Part shown: positions 7,251-17,100 of the stretch, one piece after another | Layout of the letters: every line of letters starts with the position of its first letter | Position numbering within the stretch: position 1 is the stretch's first letter | Assembly: GCA_904501735.1 (NCBI GenBank) | Contig: CAJGBY010000015.1 | Location: 1-53,763, forward strand | DNA length: 53,763 nucleotides | From: an uncultured Muribaculaceae bacterium | GTDB lineage: Bacteria > Bacteroidota > Bacteroidia > Bacteroidales > Muribaculaceae | Reading direction: 5' to 3' | Notes under the pieces: generated by a model | What the model saw: the letters and a program-made list of their open reading frames with translations, nothing else | Database searches by the model: none | What the model was told of the DNA's origin: nothing | Position numbers and translations under genes: made by a program

Positions 7251-8516
7251 TTAACGATTGTTTTTAATTAGCTCGTCGTAGATAGCGCGGTGCTTCAATC
7301 CCACCTTTTCCCATGTGATTTGGTCTACTTCCTTGATACCTTCTTCTTGTAGGTATTTGAATAGAGAAGGGTTGGTACAGATAGAATAGATAGCATCGGC
7401 CATTGCATTGATGTCCCAATAGTCCACTTTAATCACATTGTTGAGGATTTCGCCACAACCAGATTGCTTAGAAATGATTGAAGGCGTACCGCATTGCATT
7501 GCTTCAAGAGGAGCAATACCGAAAGGCTCAGAAACCGATGGCATAACGAATACATCGCTATTCTTGTAGGCTTCGTAAACCTGTTTGCCTTTTTGGAATC
7601 CAGGGAAGTGGAAACGGTCGGCAATACCACGAGCAGCAGCAAGGTGAATCATTTCTTCGAGTTTGTCGCCCGAGCCAGCCATGACGAAACGAATGTTTCG
7701 AGTGCGTTTCAAAACAAGAGCAGCAGCTTCAACGAAATATTCAGGACCTTTTTGCATTGTGATGCGTCCGAGGAATGTAACTACTTTTTCCTTAGGGTGT
7801 TCTACGCGAGGAATGTCTTGCAATTCTTGTGATAGAGGGTAAACAGCGTTGTGCATAGCGACACACTTGCGTGGGTCTTGGTGGTATTGGTTGATTACTG
7901 TTTGACGAGTAAGTTCTGATACACACATAATGCAGTCGGCATAGTCCATACCGTTCTTTTCGATAGAATAAACGGTAGGGTTAACCTGGCCACGAGAACG
8001 GTCGAAGTCGGTTGCGTGAACATGGATACACAATGGCTTACCGCTTACCATCTTGGCATGAACGCCAGCAGGGTAGGTTAGCCAGTCGTGTGCGTGAATA
8101 ATGTCAAATTCTTGTTGGCGAGCAACAACGCCTGCTATGATAGAGTAGTTGTTGATTTCTTCGTGTAGATTTTTTGGGTATCCCCCAGCAAATTCCATAC
8201 AACCGAGGTCGTTGGTACACATATAAGAGAAATCGGCATAAATCTTATCGCGAAAAGCGTAGTATTGCTCAGGTGTGGTGTAGTTAGGAAGACGCGATTT
8301 TAGATAATCGTAGTTCACATCTTTCCACACGATTGGCACTTGATTCATTCCGATGATGTTCAAGAATTTTTCTTCTTCGCCAGTAGGTTTAGGCAAGCAG
8401 AAAGTAGTTTCTACATCGCCTTGAAGGCTAAGCCCTTTAGTAATACCATAAGATGCTACAGCCAAACCACCTAATATCTTGGGAGGAAATTCCCATCCAA
8501 ACATTAATACTTTCAT
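7251..8516 (-). CDS. GT4-type glycosyltransferase, probable glycogen synthase
   Basis: 421 residues with a GT-B fold. The N-terminal domain shows MFGWEFPPKILGGLAVASYG, the Gly-rich donor/acceptor loop typical of starch and glycogen synthases, and HAHDWLTY. The C-terminal domain shows FLGRITMQKGPEYF and the EX7E motif in SEPFGIAPLEAM. It probably extends alpha-1,4-glucan chains from a nucleotide sugar in the cytoplasm. It lies 17 bases after the debranching enzyme and 20 before the GH57 gene, so the three form one operon for glycogen turnover. It is preceded by an unusually complete Shine-Dalgarno sequence. GT4 rather than GT5 membership means the donor, UDP- or ADP-glucose, cannot be read from the sequence. 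Confidence 0.85.
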   Translation of the reverse strand: MKVLMFGWEFPPKILGGLAVASYGITKGLSLQGDVETTFCLPKPTGEEEKFLNIIGMNQVPIVWKDVNYDYLKSRLPNYTTPEQYYAFRDKIYADFSYMCTNDLGCMEFAGGYPKNLHEEINNYSIIAGVVARQQEFDIIHAHDWLTYPAGVHAKMVSGKPLCIHVHATDFDRSRGQVNPTVYSIEKNGMDYADCIMCVSELTRQTVINQYHQDPRKCVAMHNAVYPLSQELQDIPRVEHPKEKVVTFLGRITMQKGPEYFVEAAALVLKRTRNIRFVMAGSGDKLEEMIHLAAARGIADRFHFPGFQKGKQVYEAYKNSDVFVMPSVSEPFGIAPLEAMQCGTPSIISKQSGCGEILNNVIKVDYWDINAMADAIYSICTNPSLFKYLQEEGIKEVDQITWEKVGLKHRAIYDELIKNNR

Positions 8517-8522
8517 ATAGGT

Positions 8523-8530
8523 TCCTCCTT
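8523..8530 (-). promoter_or_regulatory. Strong Shine-Dalgarno AAGGAGGA
   Basis: On the minus strand AAGGAGGA ends six bases before the ATG of the glycosyltransferase. Most genes in this window have no recognisable Shine-Dalgarno, so this one stands out and fixes the start at 8516. Confidence 0.8.
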
Positions 8531-8533
8531 ATA

Positions 8534-10474
8534 TTAATAGTTGTACTTACTTAATAAATAAAGTGTTCTCTGAATTTCGGCTACATTCATAGCGAAAGAT
8601 ACGGCACCACGACCTTTGAAAGGAGGGTTTCCGTCGAATAGCTCAGGGATTGAACCGATACAGTGAGAAGAAAGCTCGTCTTCGTAGCTGATCATGTGTC
8701 GTTCAACGAATCCCACACCACCCATCTTGTAGATGCGCAAATATGCTTCGAAGTAGAAACCTGCAAGCCATGGCCATGCTGTACCTTGATGATAAGCATA
8801 GTCGCGTTGGTGTTGTGGACCTACATAGTTAGGGTTGTAGCCACCACTCTTAGGGCTTAGAGAACGAAGTCCCTTAGGAGTAAGCAATTCCTTTGTACAA
8901 ATGTCGATAACACCCTTCTTTTGACGAGCATTAAGAGGAGAGTAGTCGAATGCAGCTGCAAAAATCATATTTGGACGAACGCTCCAGTCCATCATATGTC
9001 CATCAACATAGTCTAATAGATAGCCATGTTCGTTGAGGAATGTGTTTACGAACGATTGTGCTGTAGTGTCGGCAAGAGCGTTGATGTCTTCGGTAAATAA
9101 TGAACTTTCCTTTTCGCCAAGAAGGTCGGCAGTGAAGCGAAGAGCATTGTACCAAAGAGCATTAGTTTCGACAATGTAGCCTGTGCGAGCGATGATAGGG
9201 CGTCCATTTGCGTGTGAGTTCATCCAAGTGATAGCTTTGTCGGTACCATTAGAGTAAACAAGTCCATTAGAGTGCAAATGAAGGTTGTTGTGTCCGCCCT
9301 TTCTGATGAAGTCGATGATTTCGACAAGCAAATCGCCATATTTTTCGCGGCATTGCTCGCGAGACACCATTTTAGCATATTGTTGAATACACCACACAGC
9401 CCAAAGAAGGATGTCAGGGTGCTCCATTTCGTAGATCTTGAGGTCGGTGCGTCCTTCGGCAATAAATTGTTTTACTGCTTTGCAAGCTGTGTTCATCACT
9501 GTTTCAAACTTAGCCACTTCGTCGATAGCAAGAGTGAGGCCAGGAAGAGAGATGAACAAGTCGCGAGCACGACACTTAAACCAAGGATAACCAGCAAGAA
9601 TGTAGTATTCGCCACCTTGCTTGTTGAGGAATTGGTGAGCTGCATTGATTAGACAGTGTTGGAATGTGTCGCGAGGAGTGCGTTCTTCGCGTTCGTCTTC
9701 GAATGTCTTCTTCAATGTGCGAGTCTTTACTTCGGAAATACCTGCAGAGAAAACTACACTTTCACCTTTCTTGATATTGAATTCGAAATAACCAGGAACA
9801 TAAAGGTCTTCGTTGAAATCGTAACCGCGTTCTTGTTCCTTAGTGTACTCGATACCACGATACCAATCAGGAACGAACTTAAATTCGTTCTTCTTGTTGA
9901 GCTGCATGAAAAGTTCTGGATAGCCAGGATACATGCAAGTCTTGATACCATTGTCAACAAGTTGATAGTCTTGGTTTGCTTGAGCATTTTGGTGAGTATA
10001 TTCTCTCACGCTGCGGAAAGCAAGGAAAGGACGCAAACGCAATGTAGTGGCAGAATGTGCATCAAGAAGTGTGTAGCGAATGAGGATGCGGTTTTCGTGG
10101 TGAACGAAAAGCTTTTCCTTTTTCAAAATCACACCACCTACGCGATAGATTGTTGTAGGCACTTTTTCACACTCAAATTCACGCGCGTATTTGTGTCCGT
10201 TAGGACTATAATTGTTGCCCTGATACTTGTGAAGACCCAAGTTGAATTCAGCGCCGTGCTGAATAACTGTTTCATCAAGAGAAGAGAGCATAACATGGTT
10301 CTCGTCGTCTAATTCAGGAATAGGAATAACGAGCAATCCATGGTATTTGCGTGTATTGCACCCCACGATAGTTGTGCAATGGTAAGCTCCAGAACGATTG
10401 GTGCGAAGCACTTCCTTAGGAAGCGATTCTTCCAAGTTCGTTAATAGAGTTTTTTCAAATCTTAAATAGCTCAT
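8534..10474 (-). CDS. Glycogen debranching enzyme (amylo-alpha-1,6-glucosidase, GH133)
   Basis: 646 residues, usual length for the bacterial family. The N-terminal half (about 1-270) is the beta-rich domain beginning LLTNLEESLPKEVLRTNRSGAYHCTT. The C-terminal half is the (alpha/alpha)6 catalytic domain with AGYPWF, RDLFISLPGL, WMNSHANGRP, RTGYIVETNALWYNAL, RPNMIFA, AYHQGTAWPW and IPELFDGNPP. It hydrolyses alpha-1,6 branch points in glycogen. First gene of the operon; its promoter box lies at 10513-10520. The usual W-G-R-D stretch after PWF reads KCRARD here, and the usual QAW near the end reads FAM. I cannot tell whether these are lineage norms. Confidence 0.88.
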   Translation of the reverse strand: MSYLRFEKTLLTNLEESLPKEVLRTNRSGAYHCTTIVGCNTRKYHGLLVIPIPELDDENHVMLSSLDETVIQHGAEFNLGLHKYQGNNYSPNGHKYAREFECEKVPTTIYRVGGVILKKEKLFVHHENRILIRYTLLDAHSATTLRLRPFLAFRSVREYTHQNAQANQDYQLVDNGIKTCMYPGYPELFMQLNKKNEFKFVPDWYRGIEYTKEQERGYDFNEDLYVPGYFEFNIKKGESVVFSAGISEVKTRTLKKTFEDEREERTPRDTFQHCLINAAHQFLNKQGGEYYILAGYPWFKCRARDLFISLPGLTLAIDEVAKFETVMNTACKAVKQFIAEGRTDLKIYEMEHPDILLWAVWCIQQYAKMVSREQCREKYGDLLVEIIDFIRKGGHNNLHLHSNGLVYSNGTDKAITWMNSHANGRPIIARTGYIVETNALWYNALRFTADLLGEKESSLFTEDINALADTTAQSFVNTFLNEHGYLLDYVDGHMMDWSVRPNMIFAAAFDYSPLNARQKKGVIDICTKELLTPKGLRSLSPKSGGYNPNYVGPQHQRDYAYHQGTAWPWLAGFYFEAYLRIYKMGGVGFVERHMISYEDELSSHCIGSIPELFDGNPPFKGRGAVSFAMNVAEIQRTLYLLSKYNY

Positions 10475-10512
10475 GTTGATGCTAATGTTTATTTGTTGTT
10501 ATTAGATATTTT

Positions 10513-10520
10513 CAAAGGTA
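10513..10520 (-). promoter_or_regulatory. Promoter -7 box of the glycogen operon
   Basis: TACCTTTG on the minus strand fits TAnnTTTG, about 40 bases before the ATG at 10474. No convincing -33 box was found. Confidence 0.5.
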
Positions 10521-10536
10521 ATAATATACGGAAACG

Positions 10537-10570
10537 AAGCATTCCCTCAGTGTTTAAATGAGGAATGCTT
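10537..10570 (-). terminator. Hairpin between lipid kinase and glycogen operon
   Basis: AAGCATTCCCTCA (10537-10549) pairs with TGAGGAATGCTT (10559-10570) with one bulged base. It lies downstream of the lipid kinase and upstream of the glycogen promoter. No T-run follows on the minus strand, so termination is uncertain. It could instead be an upstream regulatory element. Confidence 0.45.
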
Positions 10571-10723
10571 TATCGCCGTTACGAATTTACGCAAAAAAGG
10601 TGGTAATGCCAAGTAAAAATAGACAATTTTTTGCTTAAAATGGAAGCGAATTTAAAATATGTTTAGGAACATTGTTCTATAACATGAAACAATGTTGAGG
10701 AGGTGTAATTATTGCCGAGAATG

Positions 10724-11701
10724 TTATATTTTTAGCTCGTCGCGCACAGTGTTGACGAAATTCCAGAAATAATCTTCGAGAGATGATAAGAAAGATTTCT
10801 CGATGGTGTCGGTAATAGGCAAAAGCATTTTTATTCCACCTTTATGACATTTTATGTGAAGATTGGCCTGCATCATAATAGGGTCGCCATCGATGTGCAT
10901 AACACCTGGTTTGCTACGACGAATGACTAATTCGGGCACGCGATAGGTGGTGATGTTGATGTCTTGATCGAGATGACGAGTGAATAGAAGGAAGCTCATT
11001 ATGGCTGTGTCGAGTGGGGTGAAAGGGTGTATCACCGTTACATCGATAAGCCCGTCATGCATACTTGCTTTAGGCGCAATGAATGCGTTGTTGCCATATT
11101 GAGAAGCATTGCCACAAGCAATAAGAAAAGCCTCTTCGGAGATTACTTCATCGTCGATTTCGATGTGGTATTTTTGAGGACGATATTTCAGATATTCTAC
11201 AAGAGTGTTTTGGATGTAGGTGAGTGGTCCTCGCTTGCCACTTAGTGCAAATTTTTCGCTCACATGAGCATCAAAACCTACGCCACAAGTGCAGAAAAAT
11301 GGGTGATCGTTGACAGTACAGTAGTCGAGACTTTCTACATTATCGAGATTAATGATTTGGATAGCTTTCTCCATGTTGACAGGCACGCCAAGATGTCGAG
11401 CAAGTCCGTTACCTGAACCGCAAGGAATGATGCCAAGAGCTGTGTTGGAGCCACATAGAGCCGAAGCAACTTCGTTGATGGTTCCGTCGCCACCGATAGC
11501 CATTACTCCGTAAAAGTTGTTCTTGATAGCTTCTTTTGTGAGCTCGGTAGCATGTCCTGCATATTGGGTGAAGCGCACCGTTAGGGCAAATTTGTCCTTG
11601 TCGATGAGCTTGTCAAGTAATTCAGGAACATATTCTTTTTTTGTGGTTCCTGATATAGGGTTTATAATAGCTAATAATGTTTTCTTTTCGATTGTAGGCA
11701 T
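10724..11701 (-). CDS. Diacylglycerol/sphingosine kinase-family lipid kinase (YegS-like)
   Basis: 325 residues. It has the lipid-kinase core: INPISGT near the N-terminus, the nucleotide-binding GGDGTINEV at about 70-78, and PCGSGNGLARHLG. The C-terminal part has VGFDAHV, FLIACGNASQYGNN, the DGLIDV motif and HIDGDP. Family members phosphorylate diacylglycerol, ceramide, sphingosine or undecaprenol-like lipids using ATP at the inner membrane face. Bacteroidales make sphingolipids, so a sphingoid-base or ceramide substrate is plausible but not shown. It lies 26 bases after the cytidylate-kinase-like gene and should share its promoter. Confidence 0.85.
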   Translation of the reverse strand: MPTIEKKTLLAIINPISGTTKKEYVPELLDKLIDKDKFALTVRFTQYAGHATELTKEAIKNNFYGVMAIGGDGTINEVASALCGSNTALGIIPCGSGNGLARHLGVPVNMEKAIQIINLDNVESLDYCTVNDHPFFCTCGVGFDAHVSEKFALSGKRGPLTYIQNTLVEYLKYRPQKYHIEIDDEVISEEAFLIACGNASQYGNNAFIAPKASMHDGLIDVTVIHPFTPLDTAIMSFLLFTRHLDQDINITTYRVPELVIRRSKPGVMHIDGDPIMMQANLHIKCHKGGIKMLLPITDTIEKSFLSSLEDYFWNFVNTVRDELKI

Positions 11702-11727
11702 AAATTATGCTTTGTGATGATGTAATC

Positions 11728-12360
11728 TTAAGAAATACGCTTCTTTACGTATTCTATGATGATATCAGCAACTTGTTCGGATGATAGTTTGGAAGAATCG
11801 ATACATAGGTCATAGCTTGCTGAGTATCCCCATTCCTTATCGGTGTAGAAATTGTAGTAGTTAGAACGAAGTTTGTTCTTCTTTTCGATAAGTTCGATAG
11901 CTTCTTCAGCGTTCTTGCAGTCGCAACGCTTGATGATGCGTTTGATGCAAGCTTCTTCTGATGCAGAAATAAATATGCTGATAATGCAAGTGTGCTCGCG
12001 TAGTACATAGTCGGCACTGCGTCCCACGATTACGCAAGGCGATTTGTCGGCAAACTTCTTGATGACTTCGCTTTGAGCTTGGTAAAGCTTGTCGTCGGAG
12101 AATGAAATATCGGCCGAGAAGAAATTTCCAATGCTGTAACCAACATTGAATGCCCAAAGGTTAGATTTTGCAAAGAAATTAGGACTTCGTTCGTCGGATT
12201 CTTCAAAGAATTCGGTGTTAACACCCGCTTCTTTTGCTGCTTCGGCAAGAAGTTCCTTGTCATAATATTCGATGCCGAGTTTTTCAGCAATTAAACGACC
12301 AATTTCTCTACCACCACTGCCAAATTGGCGACCTATTGTTATCACATATTTTTCTTTCAT
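11728..12360 (-). CDS. Cytidylate-kinase-like P-loop protein
   Basis: 210 residues of the cytidylate-kinase-like family common in gut anaerobes. The P-loop variant GRQFGSGGREIG starts at residue 10. IEYYDKELL, a CVIVGRSADY strand and RSNYYNFYT follow, with acceptor-side arginines in IKRIIKRCD. It differs from true Cmk in its Gly-Arg-Gln P-loop, and its nucleotide substrate is not established. The start is firm because the conserved VITIGRQFGSGG begins five residues after Met1. The ATG lies only four bases after a perfect -7 box, so the mRNA is probably leaderless. First gene of a two-gene operon with the lipid kinase. Confidence 0.8.
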   Translation of the reverse strand: MKEKYVITIGRQFGSGGREIGRLIAEKLGIEYYDKELLAEAAKEAGVNTEFFEESDERSPNFFAKSNLWAFNVGYSIGNFFSADISFSDDKLYQAQSEVIKKFADKSPCVIVGRSADYVLREHTCIISIFISASEEACIKRIIKRCDCKNAEEAIELIEKKNKLRSNYYNFYTDKEWGYSASYDLCIDSSKLSSEQVADIIIEYVKKRIS

Positions 12361-12364
12361 ATCG

Positions 12365-12396
12365 CAAAGATAAAATTTTATTATAATAAAAACAAA
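12365..12396 (-). promoter_or_regulatory. Consensus promoter directly abutting the start codon
   Basis: Minus strand: TTTG (12396-12393), 20 bases, then TATCTTTG (12372-12365), then CGAT and the ATG at 12360. Transcription would begin on or next to the ATG. The -33 box touches the stop codon of the susD gene. Confidence 0.75.
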
Positions 12397-14112
12397 TTAT
12401 TGCCAAGAAGGATTTTGGGTGAGTTGTGGGTTGAGGGTAATTTGGGAAGAAGGGATAGGGTAAAGGTAGTAACGAGGATATAAAGTGCGAGAAGCTCGTG
12501 GTGCATAAATATAACCATCGATAGTATCGATTTGAGGCTTGATAGCATTGTGAATGTTGGCTCCAAGCATGATGTTTTTGTTGAGAGAAGTGTCGAGCTT
12601 GTCGAGTTGATGCCAACGCACTAAATCCCAATATCGGTACCAATTGTCAAACATCAGTTCGCAACGACGAGCGCGCCTTATTTCCCAAATAAGATCGTTA
12701 ACACCATGGTTGTTGGCAGGATCGCTAAATCCCGGATTAACACTGAGATAAGGCAATCCTGCTCGGGTGTTGAGTAGGTTGAGAGTGTTGTCGAGGTCGG
12801 CTTGGGTTATTGAGCCGAGTTCTGCTTTAGCTTCGGAATAATTGAGATATATGACCGATAGCCAAAAAATGGGGGCACAAGTGTAGTTGGAGGTGGTTTG
12901 GTTTCGATAGTTGATAGGTAGTGCAGTGTTGTCGTATTTGCGGCAAGTGTAGCCAGTGGTTGAGGTCATTTGCATTCCATCGGGAGTTCGAGCCCAAGTA
13001 CTTCCTTTGAAGGATAAAACGCTGTCAATAGTGGCGCTTAAACGCTTGTCGCGCACAGCAAGAGCACTTGAAATGTTGATGTTGTGTTGCTTGGTGTCGG
13101 AGTTGAAAGAAACAACACCTGCGTCGTTGGTGTTGACCGAAGTGAGAGCTCGAGGTTTACCATCGATAAATAAGTAGCTATCGAAAGCATCTTTGGTCAT
13201 GCCACATTGTGTGGTAGAAGATGAGGTGTAGGCAATGAGTGAATGCGTGAGAGTGCCTTGTTTGTATGGCTTGTAGAAAATCATTTCGGGGTTGTTGTCA
13301 AGGTTGATGGAGTTGTAATTGCCTTGATAACTGCTGTTTAGATGTAAATTTTGTTCCGAAATGTAATTGCAGGCATCGATGCACGCATTTAAATAACGAG
13401 TGGCTCCAACGGCGTCGGGTTCAGCACCATTTTCGACTTCGGTGCGATATTTACGAAAAGTCCCTTCCCACAAACAAATGTCAGCTTTCATCGCATACGC
13501 CATATTGCGACTCCATGCAATTTTGCTCGATGAAACGGGCATGTTTTCAGTTGCGTAGTTGAGGTCGTCGAGAATGTTGTCCATGATGATATCACGATCG
13601 ATGCGCTTACCATATAATATATCGGTATCGGCAATGGTGAGAGGAGTGTCTATCCATTGTAAATCGCCAAAATAGCGCACCATGTTATAGTAATGCCACG
13701 CTCGCATAAGTCGGGCAATGGCGAGAAATCGGGTTTTGTCGTTGTGGGATAAAGTTGAGGTTGTAACATTAGAGATAACGATGTTGGCAAGGCGAATTTG
13801 TTCCCAACCATTGTCCCATGCATTGCTTGTAGCAGGGATAGAGGTGTATTCCCATTCGTTAAAAGGGTTGCCAATCTGGTCGTCGCTAATGGTTTTGAAA
13901 TAAAATAAGCCATATCCACCATTGTTGCCGTAGCCAATAAACGAGTTATAGAAAGAATTGGTGATACCTTCAACATTGCTTGCGTTGTTCCAAAAAGAGG
14001 GGTCGTTTTCAAAGCGATCAAGTGGCGCTTTGTCGAGCATTTCGTTACAACTTGCAGCAAATAACCCTAAGCAGATGGATGCTATTAAGTAAAGATGATT
14101 GAGAGTGTTCAT
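12397..14112 (-). CDS. SusD/RagB-family outer-membrane lipoprotein
   Basis: 571 residues from the ATG at 14112; an upstream frame extension is not needed. It has a lipoprotein signal ending at Cys22 (GLFAASC), then CNEMLDKAPLDRF, the usual SusD beginning. The TPR-rich body includes AIARLMRAWHYYNMVRYFGD and ends with RRARRCELMFDNWYRYWDLVRW and YLYPIPSSQI, both SusD hallmarks. SusD proteins sit on the cell surface as a lid over the SusC barrel and capture a glycan or peptide ligand. The gene starts 13 bases after susC and the two are co-transcribed. No glycosidase or sulfatase lies nearby, so the ligand cannot be inferred. Confidence 0.92.
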   Translation of the reverse strand: MNTLNHLYLIASICLGLFAASCNEMLDKAPLDRFENDPSFWNNASNVEGITNSFYNSFIGYGNNGGYGLFYFKTISDDQIGNPFNEWEYTSIPATSNAWDNGWEQIRLANIVISNVTTSTLSHNDKTRFLAIARLMRAWHYYNMVRYFGDLQWIDTPLTIADTDILYGKRIDRDIIMDNILDDLNYATENMPVSSSKIAWSRNMAYAMKADICLWEGTFRKYRTEVENGAEPDAVGATRYLNACIDACNYISEQNLHLNSSYQGNYNSINLDNNPEMIFYKPYKQGTLTHSLIAYTSSSTTQCGMTKDAFDSYLFIDGKPRALTSVNTNDAGVVSFNSDTKQHNINISSALAVRDKRLSATIDSVLSFKGSTWARTPDGMQMTSTTGYTCRKYDNTALPINYRNQTTSNYTCAPIFWLSVIYLNYSEAKAELGSITQADLDNTLNLLNTRAGLPYLSVNPGFSDPANNHGVNDLIWEIRRARRCELMFDNWYRYWDLVRWHQLDKLDTSLNKNIMLGANIHNAIKPQIDTIDGYIYAPRASRTLYPRYYLYPIPSSQITLNPQLTQNPSWQ

Positions 14113-14125
14113 AAGAGTAATGTTT

Positions 14126-17100
14126 TTAGAATGAGGCTTGAATGCCGAAAGATATTGTGCGAGTGATAGGAGCAACGCGTCCCCAAGTACCATTGCCAAG
14201 GTCGGAACCTTCTTCGGATGTATTGATTTCGGGGTCGATAGGATATTTGCTTCGTTTGATTATATTGCAAATATTTTCGGCGCTGAAATAGAAGCGTAAT
14301 TTAGAGAGTTGTATCTTGTTGATGACCTTGCTGGGTACAGAGTAGCCAATAGTTATGTTTTTAAAGCGAAGGTAAGCCATGTTGACGAGGTAGCGCGTTT
14401 GGGGATAGAAATTGTGATTGCCTCGTTTAAGTACCGAAATTGTACCATAATCGGTGTTGCCTGGGTAGAGCATTGGATATTCGTTGCTCTGGTCGATATG
14501 GTAAGTATCAGTTTCGTAATCATAGTAGTTATAGCTTGTTTGGTTGGAGTAAATGGCATCGGCTCCACGCATAAAAGGCATAACAAAAGCCGATTGAGTC
14601 CATTGAGAGCGTTTACCTACACCTTGAAAGAAACAATCGATGTCGAATCCACGCCAAGTTGTTCCTAAGTGGAAGCTATATTCATATCGTGGTAGCGAAT
14701 TGCCAATGACTGTAAGGTCGCCATGATCTTCGGCCGTACCTTTGCCACCATCAATAGTCCCATCGTTGTTGATATCCTTAAATTTGATGTCGCCAGGGCC
14801 ATAATGGAATGAGCCTTGTTCGAGCGAAGACTGTGATGCTATGCCATCTTTATAAGAACCATCGGGATTAAAATCCTCAGTGGTAAAATATCTATCGGTT
14901 ACAAAGCCCCAAATGTCGCCATAAGTCATGCCACTATAATATGAATTGAGCAATCGGGAATCATCGTTCCATGAAGTAACTTTGGTGGTTGCATCGCTAA
15001 GGTTAAATGTTGCATAGGTGTCCCAATCGCCAAATTTGTGGTGTAGTGATAAATTTAGTTCCCACCCACGAGTGCGAAGTGAGCCAGAATTGGTATAGGG
15101 AGCATCGGTGCCAAGTGTGGCAGGCATAGCTCTCCCTGGTGCAAGCATATCGCGAGTGGTGCGTTGAAACCAATCGAGCGAAAGAGAAACTTGATCGTTG
15201 AAGAAGCCGAGGTCAAGTCCCACATCGATAGTTTCGATGCGTTCCCAACTAAGAGATGAATCTACATAGGTGGGTGCACCAAGAGCGGCAATCTTGTTGC
15301 CATCGGGATCGAGCCAATAGGTGTTGCCGAGAGATATAGGTGATATTGTTGAAAGGAACATATAATTACCAACAGCTTGATTGCCTATTTCTCCGTAAGA
15401 AAATCGTAGTTTGCCGTTGTTGATAGAGCCTTTGAGTTTCTCAAAATACTTGTCCTCGCTAAAACGATAGCCTACCGAAGCCGAAGGGAAGAAAGCCCAA
15501 TGGTCGTTTTTAGGGAAACGAGAAGAACCATCATATCGACCATTTAGTTCAAGTAACCATACACCACGCCAATCGTAATTGATGCGTCCAAAATAACCAG
15601 CAGCACTCCATTGATTAGCTTTACTGCCCGTAGTCTGTGTGCCATAAGCAAGGCTGAGTTGAGGAGTATCGGTAGAGTAAATATTTGTGCGCTTAGCCCA
15701 AAACTGTTGGGAGTGTTCGCTCTCGCCATTTATGCCCAACATCACATTGATGTTATGGTCGGAATCGAAAGTGTAAGAGTAGTTGGCATAAGCATTAAGA
15801 TTCCATTTGGTGGCGCGAGTATTTGACTCGTAAATATAAGTGCCTATGCCAGCGTTTAATGTAGTGGGGGAGCTGATGTTGCCACCCCAAGTGTTGTAGA
15901 AAGTAACGGGATAGCCTGGCTCGGAGTAATCGCGATTGGTGATGTCGACAGTGTAATCGGCATTAATGGTTAAGTCTTTGGAAACTATAGCTTTAATGTA
16001 TGCTGATAATTTTGTGAACGAGGTGTTGTCGGAGGCTGTAGCTGCTTGCTTTAAATATGCGATATCGTTGCGAGCATCGATGCCATTGATAGTGCCGTAA
16101 GGACCAAAGAAAGAGCCCCATCGCCAGAGATAAGTGTAGGTGGAACGACGAGCATTGGGTTGAGTGTATTTCTTGTCACTATAATTGAAACGAATGCCCG
16201 ATTGTAGCCAAGAAGTGATGTCGTAATTAATATTTGCGTTGAAATTATATTTTGTTAGCTTGTCGGTATTGAATTTTAGAACACCATCTTTACTATTGTA
16301 GCCAAATGATGCATAGAAATTGGCCTTTTCACTTGAACCTTGTACCGAGATGTTGTGACTCATAGAAGGAGTCGACTTGCGAAACATAATATTACGCACA
16401 TCCCAGTCGGCATAGTACATAGCACCCGACCCATCGGGATTGACAGAATAATCGCCCACATCGTCCCAACTCACGAAATGACGCATCTCGCGATAGTTGG
16501 ATTTCTTTCCATTGTTTTGCTGTTCCCAAGCTACTGCGTAGTGCAGCATATCGTCGAGGTACATGCCGAAAAGTTCGTTTTCGATGCCTGCACGCCGATT
16601 GGCTTGCGACAAGGCGTGTAATTGTGTGGGGACATTAGGATAATCGGGTAGATAAGTAGGTGAGTCCCAAGCGAAATTATTTGAATAGCTTACAGTGAGT
16701 CGGTCAACATTTTTAGCCGATTTCGTAGTGATGAGAATAACACCAAAGGCAGCTCTTGCACCATAGATTGATGAAGAAGCAGCATCTTTAAGAACCGAGA
16801 TGCTTTGAATGTCTTGAGTGTTGAGAAAAGAGATATCCTCCATAGGTACACCATCGACAAGAATATAGGGGGCGCTCTGCGCGTTGTTGCTCAAAGTGCC
16901 TACGCCACGAATGGAAAGCGACGGCTCGTTGTTGATGCCGCCTTGCGAATTTACCACCGATAGTCCCGATACAGTACCTTGCAACGCTTTGCTTAAGTCC
17001 TGTTGTGGTCGACCTTCTAAATTGCGGGCAATATCGACAGTAGCAACTGCACCTGTTAGGTTAACTTTCTTTTGTTGACCATAACCCACTACTACTATTT

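Noticed and set aside
9656..10312. 218-residue open frame on the plus strand
   Set aside because: It lies wholly opposite the debranching enzyme, whose conserved motifs are unmistakable; composition is Cys/Phe/Val-rich noise.
14113..14199. N-terminal extension of SusD upstream of 14112
   Set aside because: It overlaps the end of susC, and the lipoprotein signal begins at the later ATG.
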